This document shows, piece by piece, positions 5,602-6,850 of a DNA stretch of 6,850 nucleotides; within the stretch, counting starts at the first letter, position 1; the number at the start of each line of letters is the position of its first letter. This stretch comes from Candidatus Omnitrophota bacterium (GTDB taxonomy: Bacteria; Omnitrophota; Gorgyraeia; Zapsychrales; Fredricksoniimonadaceae). Under the pieces are notes generated by a model, which saw only the letters and a list, made by a program, of their open reading frames with translations, had not been told where the DNA came from and ran no database searches. The stretch is from contig JACPXN010000111.1 of assembly GCA_016196515.1 (NCBI GenBank), forward strand, positions 1 through 6,850. The letters run 5' to 3'. The position numbers and the translations under genes were made by a program.

Positions 5602-6270
5602 ATGGAAGGCGTCATCGTCGTCAATAAACCGCCGGGGATCACTTCCCACGACGTGGTCGGTTTTGTCCGCAGGAAATTCAAGATGCGCCGGGTGGGGCAT
5701 GCCGGGACGCTGGACCCTTTGGCCACCGGTGTCTTGGTGATGCTTTTGGGGAAGTCCACCAAGCTGTTTGACCGTTTTGTCGCCTTTGACAAGTCCTACC
5801 GCGCCACCCTGCGTTTGGGCACCAAGACCGCCACCGCCGATATCATGGGCCGGGTCATTGAGGAGAAGCCGTTTTCCGGTATCACGCGTTCGCGCGTGGA
5901 AGAGGTTTTCAGGGGTTTCGTGGGGGACATCGAACAAAAACCGCCCATGGTTTCCGCGGTGAAGCATCAAGGCCGGCGGCTTTACAAGATCGCCCGCGAG
6001 GGTAAAAGCGTCGAACGCGCCGTCCGCAAGGTGCGCGTTGACGAGGTGCGGTTGTTGTCGTTCGCCCTTCCGGAAGTGGAATTTTTTATGGCCTGCTCCA
6101 AGGGCACCTATGTCCGCCAATTGGTCGAGGATGTGGGCGAGGTTCTCGGGTGCGGTGCCTGCATCAGTCAGATCGAGCGGGTCAAGGTCGGGCCTTTTGA
6201 CATCAAGGACGCGGTCAAACTTGAGGATCTTAATGAAGGTCATGTCCGGTCTTGGTCGGGTCAAAGTTAA
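5602..6270 (+). CDS. truB: tRNA pseudouridine-55 synthase TruB (short form)
   Basis: TruB isomerises U55 in the T-loop of tRNAs to pseudouridine and also acts as a tRNA-folding chaperone. The catalytic domain is complete: KPPGITSHDVV at 9-19, HAGTLDPLATG at 33-43 with the nucleophile D38, YRATLRLGTKTATAD at 66-80 with the stacking Tyr Y67, QKPPMVSAVKHQGRRLYKIAR at about 112-132, and GTYVRQLVEDVG at 168-179 with R172. The protein ends at 222 residues, soon after the VKVGPFDI strand, whereas Escherichia coli and Bacillus TruB are about 310 residues and carry a C-terminal PUA-type domain. This one therefore appears to lack that domain. AAAAAGG at 5587-5593 precedes the ATG by 8 bases and follows the nrnA stop closely. 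The last 38 bases overlap the probable ribF start. Confidence 0.94.
   Translation: MEGVIVVNKPPGITSHDVVGFVRRKFKMRRVGHAGTLDPLATGVLVMLLGKSTKLFDRFVAFDKSYRATLRLGTKTATADIMGRVIEEKPFSGITRSRVEEVFRGFVGDIEQKPPMVSAVKHQGRRLYKIAREGKSVERAVRKVRVDEVRLLSFALPEVEFFMACSKGTYVRQLVEDVGEVLGCGACISQIERVKVGPFDIKDAVKLEDLNEGHVRSWSGQS
6223..6226 (+). promoter_or_regulatory. Ribosome binding site that sets the ribF start
   Basis: GAGG lies 6 bases before ATG 6233, inside the truB coding sequence. The next in-frame ATG, at 6242, has only AAGG 2 bases away, which is too close. The spacing therefore favours ATG 6233 as the ribF start. Confidence 0.6.
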
Positions 6271-6850
6271 GCGTTCCTGCGTTGCCATCGGTATTTTTGA
6301 CGGGGTGCACCGCGGCCATCAAATGCTGCTGGCGGCCATGGTGAAAGAAGCCCGCCGTTTGAAGGCCGTGCCCGTCGTCATCACATTTTTTCCCCATCCG
6401 GCCCATGTTTTGTCTCCGTCCGCCAAGATCGCCTATCTGGTTTCTTTGCGCCACCGGTTCAAACTTTTGGAAGCGCTCGGGGTCAGGGTCTGCATCGTCA
6501 TCCGTTTCACGCGGGCCTTTGCCGCCATTGAACCCGAGGCCTTTATCCGGCGCGTTCTTATCGGGCGTCTGGGCGCCGAGGCCGTTTTCGTGGGGGAAGA
6601 TTTCCGTTTCGGCAAGGACCGCCGGGGGGATGTGGCCCTGTTCAAACGTTTGGGCGAAACATGCGGTTACGCCGCCCATGGGGTGGCGCCTTTAAGGGCG
6701 GGACGCAATCCCATCAGCAGCACCCGCCTGCGCGCTTTGATAGTGTCGGGAAAATTGAGCGCGGCCCAACGTTTATTGGGCAGGCCGTTTTCACTGATGG
6801 CCGATGTCATCAAAGGTAGCGGCCGCGGGCGTTCGTTAGGGTATCCGACG
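6233..6850 (+). CDS. ribF: Bifunctional riboflavin kinase / FAD synthetase RibF (partial, right edge)
   Basis: RibF phosphorylates riboflavin to FMN and then adenylylates it to FAD. The first 206 codons are visible and the reading frame is open to the window edge. The FAD synthetase (nucleotidyl transferase) domain shows AIGIFDGVHRGHQ at 18-30, with the HxGH-type nucleotide motif; TFFPHP at 51-56; VGEDFRFGKDRRGD at 120-133; and ISSTRLR at 161-167, the position of the family ISSTxIR motif. The riboflavin kinase domain starts at about 185 with GRPFSLMADVIKG and GRGRSLGYPT (197-206), where the window stops. The N-terminus is short before the first strand. ATG 6233 is preferred over ATG 6242 because of its ribosome binding site, and it overlaps truB by 38 bases in another frame. 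The position after truB is the usual one for ribF. Confidence 0.94.
   Translation, partial: MKVMSGLGRVKVKRSCVAIGIFDGVHRGHQMLLAAMVKEARRLKAVPVVITFFPHPAHVLSPSAKIAYLVSLRHRFKLLEALGVRVCIVIRFTRAFAAIEPEAFIRRVLIGRLGAEAVFVGEDFRFGKDRRGDVALFKRLGETCGYAAHGVAPLRAGRNPISSTRLRALIVSGKLSAAQRLLGRPFSLMADVIKGSGRGRSLGYPT

Noticed and set aside
5398..6288. Long minus-strand open frame of 296 codons opposite nrnA and truB
   Set aside because: It is antisense to two well-supported genes with complete motifs. Its translation is low in recognisable domains and rich in Pro, Arg, Asp and His, as expected from the reverse of GC-rich coding sequence.

Overview
This 6.85-kb window is moderately GC-rich and almost entirely coding on the + strand. 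It reads as one continuous bacterial gene cluster of seven complete genes and one gene cut by the right edge. The order is ligA, an unrecognised lipoprotein, a xerC/xerD-type recombinase, a short tRNA nucleotidyltransferase, rbfA, a DHH/DHHA1 phosphoesterase (nrnA), truB and ribF (partial). The largest gap between genes is 14 bases. Four junctions overlap, by 8, 4, 4 and 38 bases, so translational coupling probably runs through most of the cluster. I see no convincing internal promoter or terminator, and no RNA gene, IS element or CRISPR array.

Layout. Bases 1-51 are a leader with a stem-loop and no clear ribosome binding site for ligA. Bases 52-3480 hold a DNA-maintenance block: NAD+-dependent ligase and Xer recombinase, with a small lipoprotein wedged between them. 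Bases 3482-6850 hold an RNA and translation block: 3'-end maintenance of tRNA, 30S maturation (RbfA), nanoRNA/pAp turnover (NrnA), tRNA Psi55 (TruB) and FAD synthesis (RibF). The order rbfA-nrnA-truB-ribF is the classic tail of the nusA-infB operon in many bacteria. Here nusA and infB are not directly upstream and the ligA/xer/nucleotidyltransferase block takes their place.

Organism. NAD+-dependent ligase, a lipobox lipoprotein, Xer and RibF mark a bacterium. The lipoprotein signal suggests a cell with an envelope that sorts lipoproteins, probably diderm. The compact overlapping layout, short TruB, short nucleotidyltransferase and general protein character suggest an uncultured lineage, perhaps Omnitrophota or a relative in or near the PVC group. 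That placement is a guess from impression, not from a search.

Points of interest. (1) The nucleotidyltransferase has an intact catalytic head and neck but stops at 250 residues, just after a 9-bp perfect inverted repeat inside its last codons. (2) TruB lacks the usual C-terminal PUA-type region. (3) The lipoprotein has no family I recognise and is locked by overlaps on both sides. I did not find a clearly new defence or mobile system. This is mostly a housekeeping region with an unusual arrangement.
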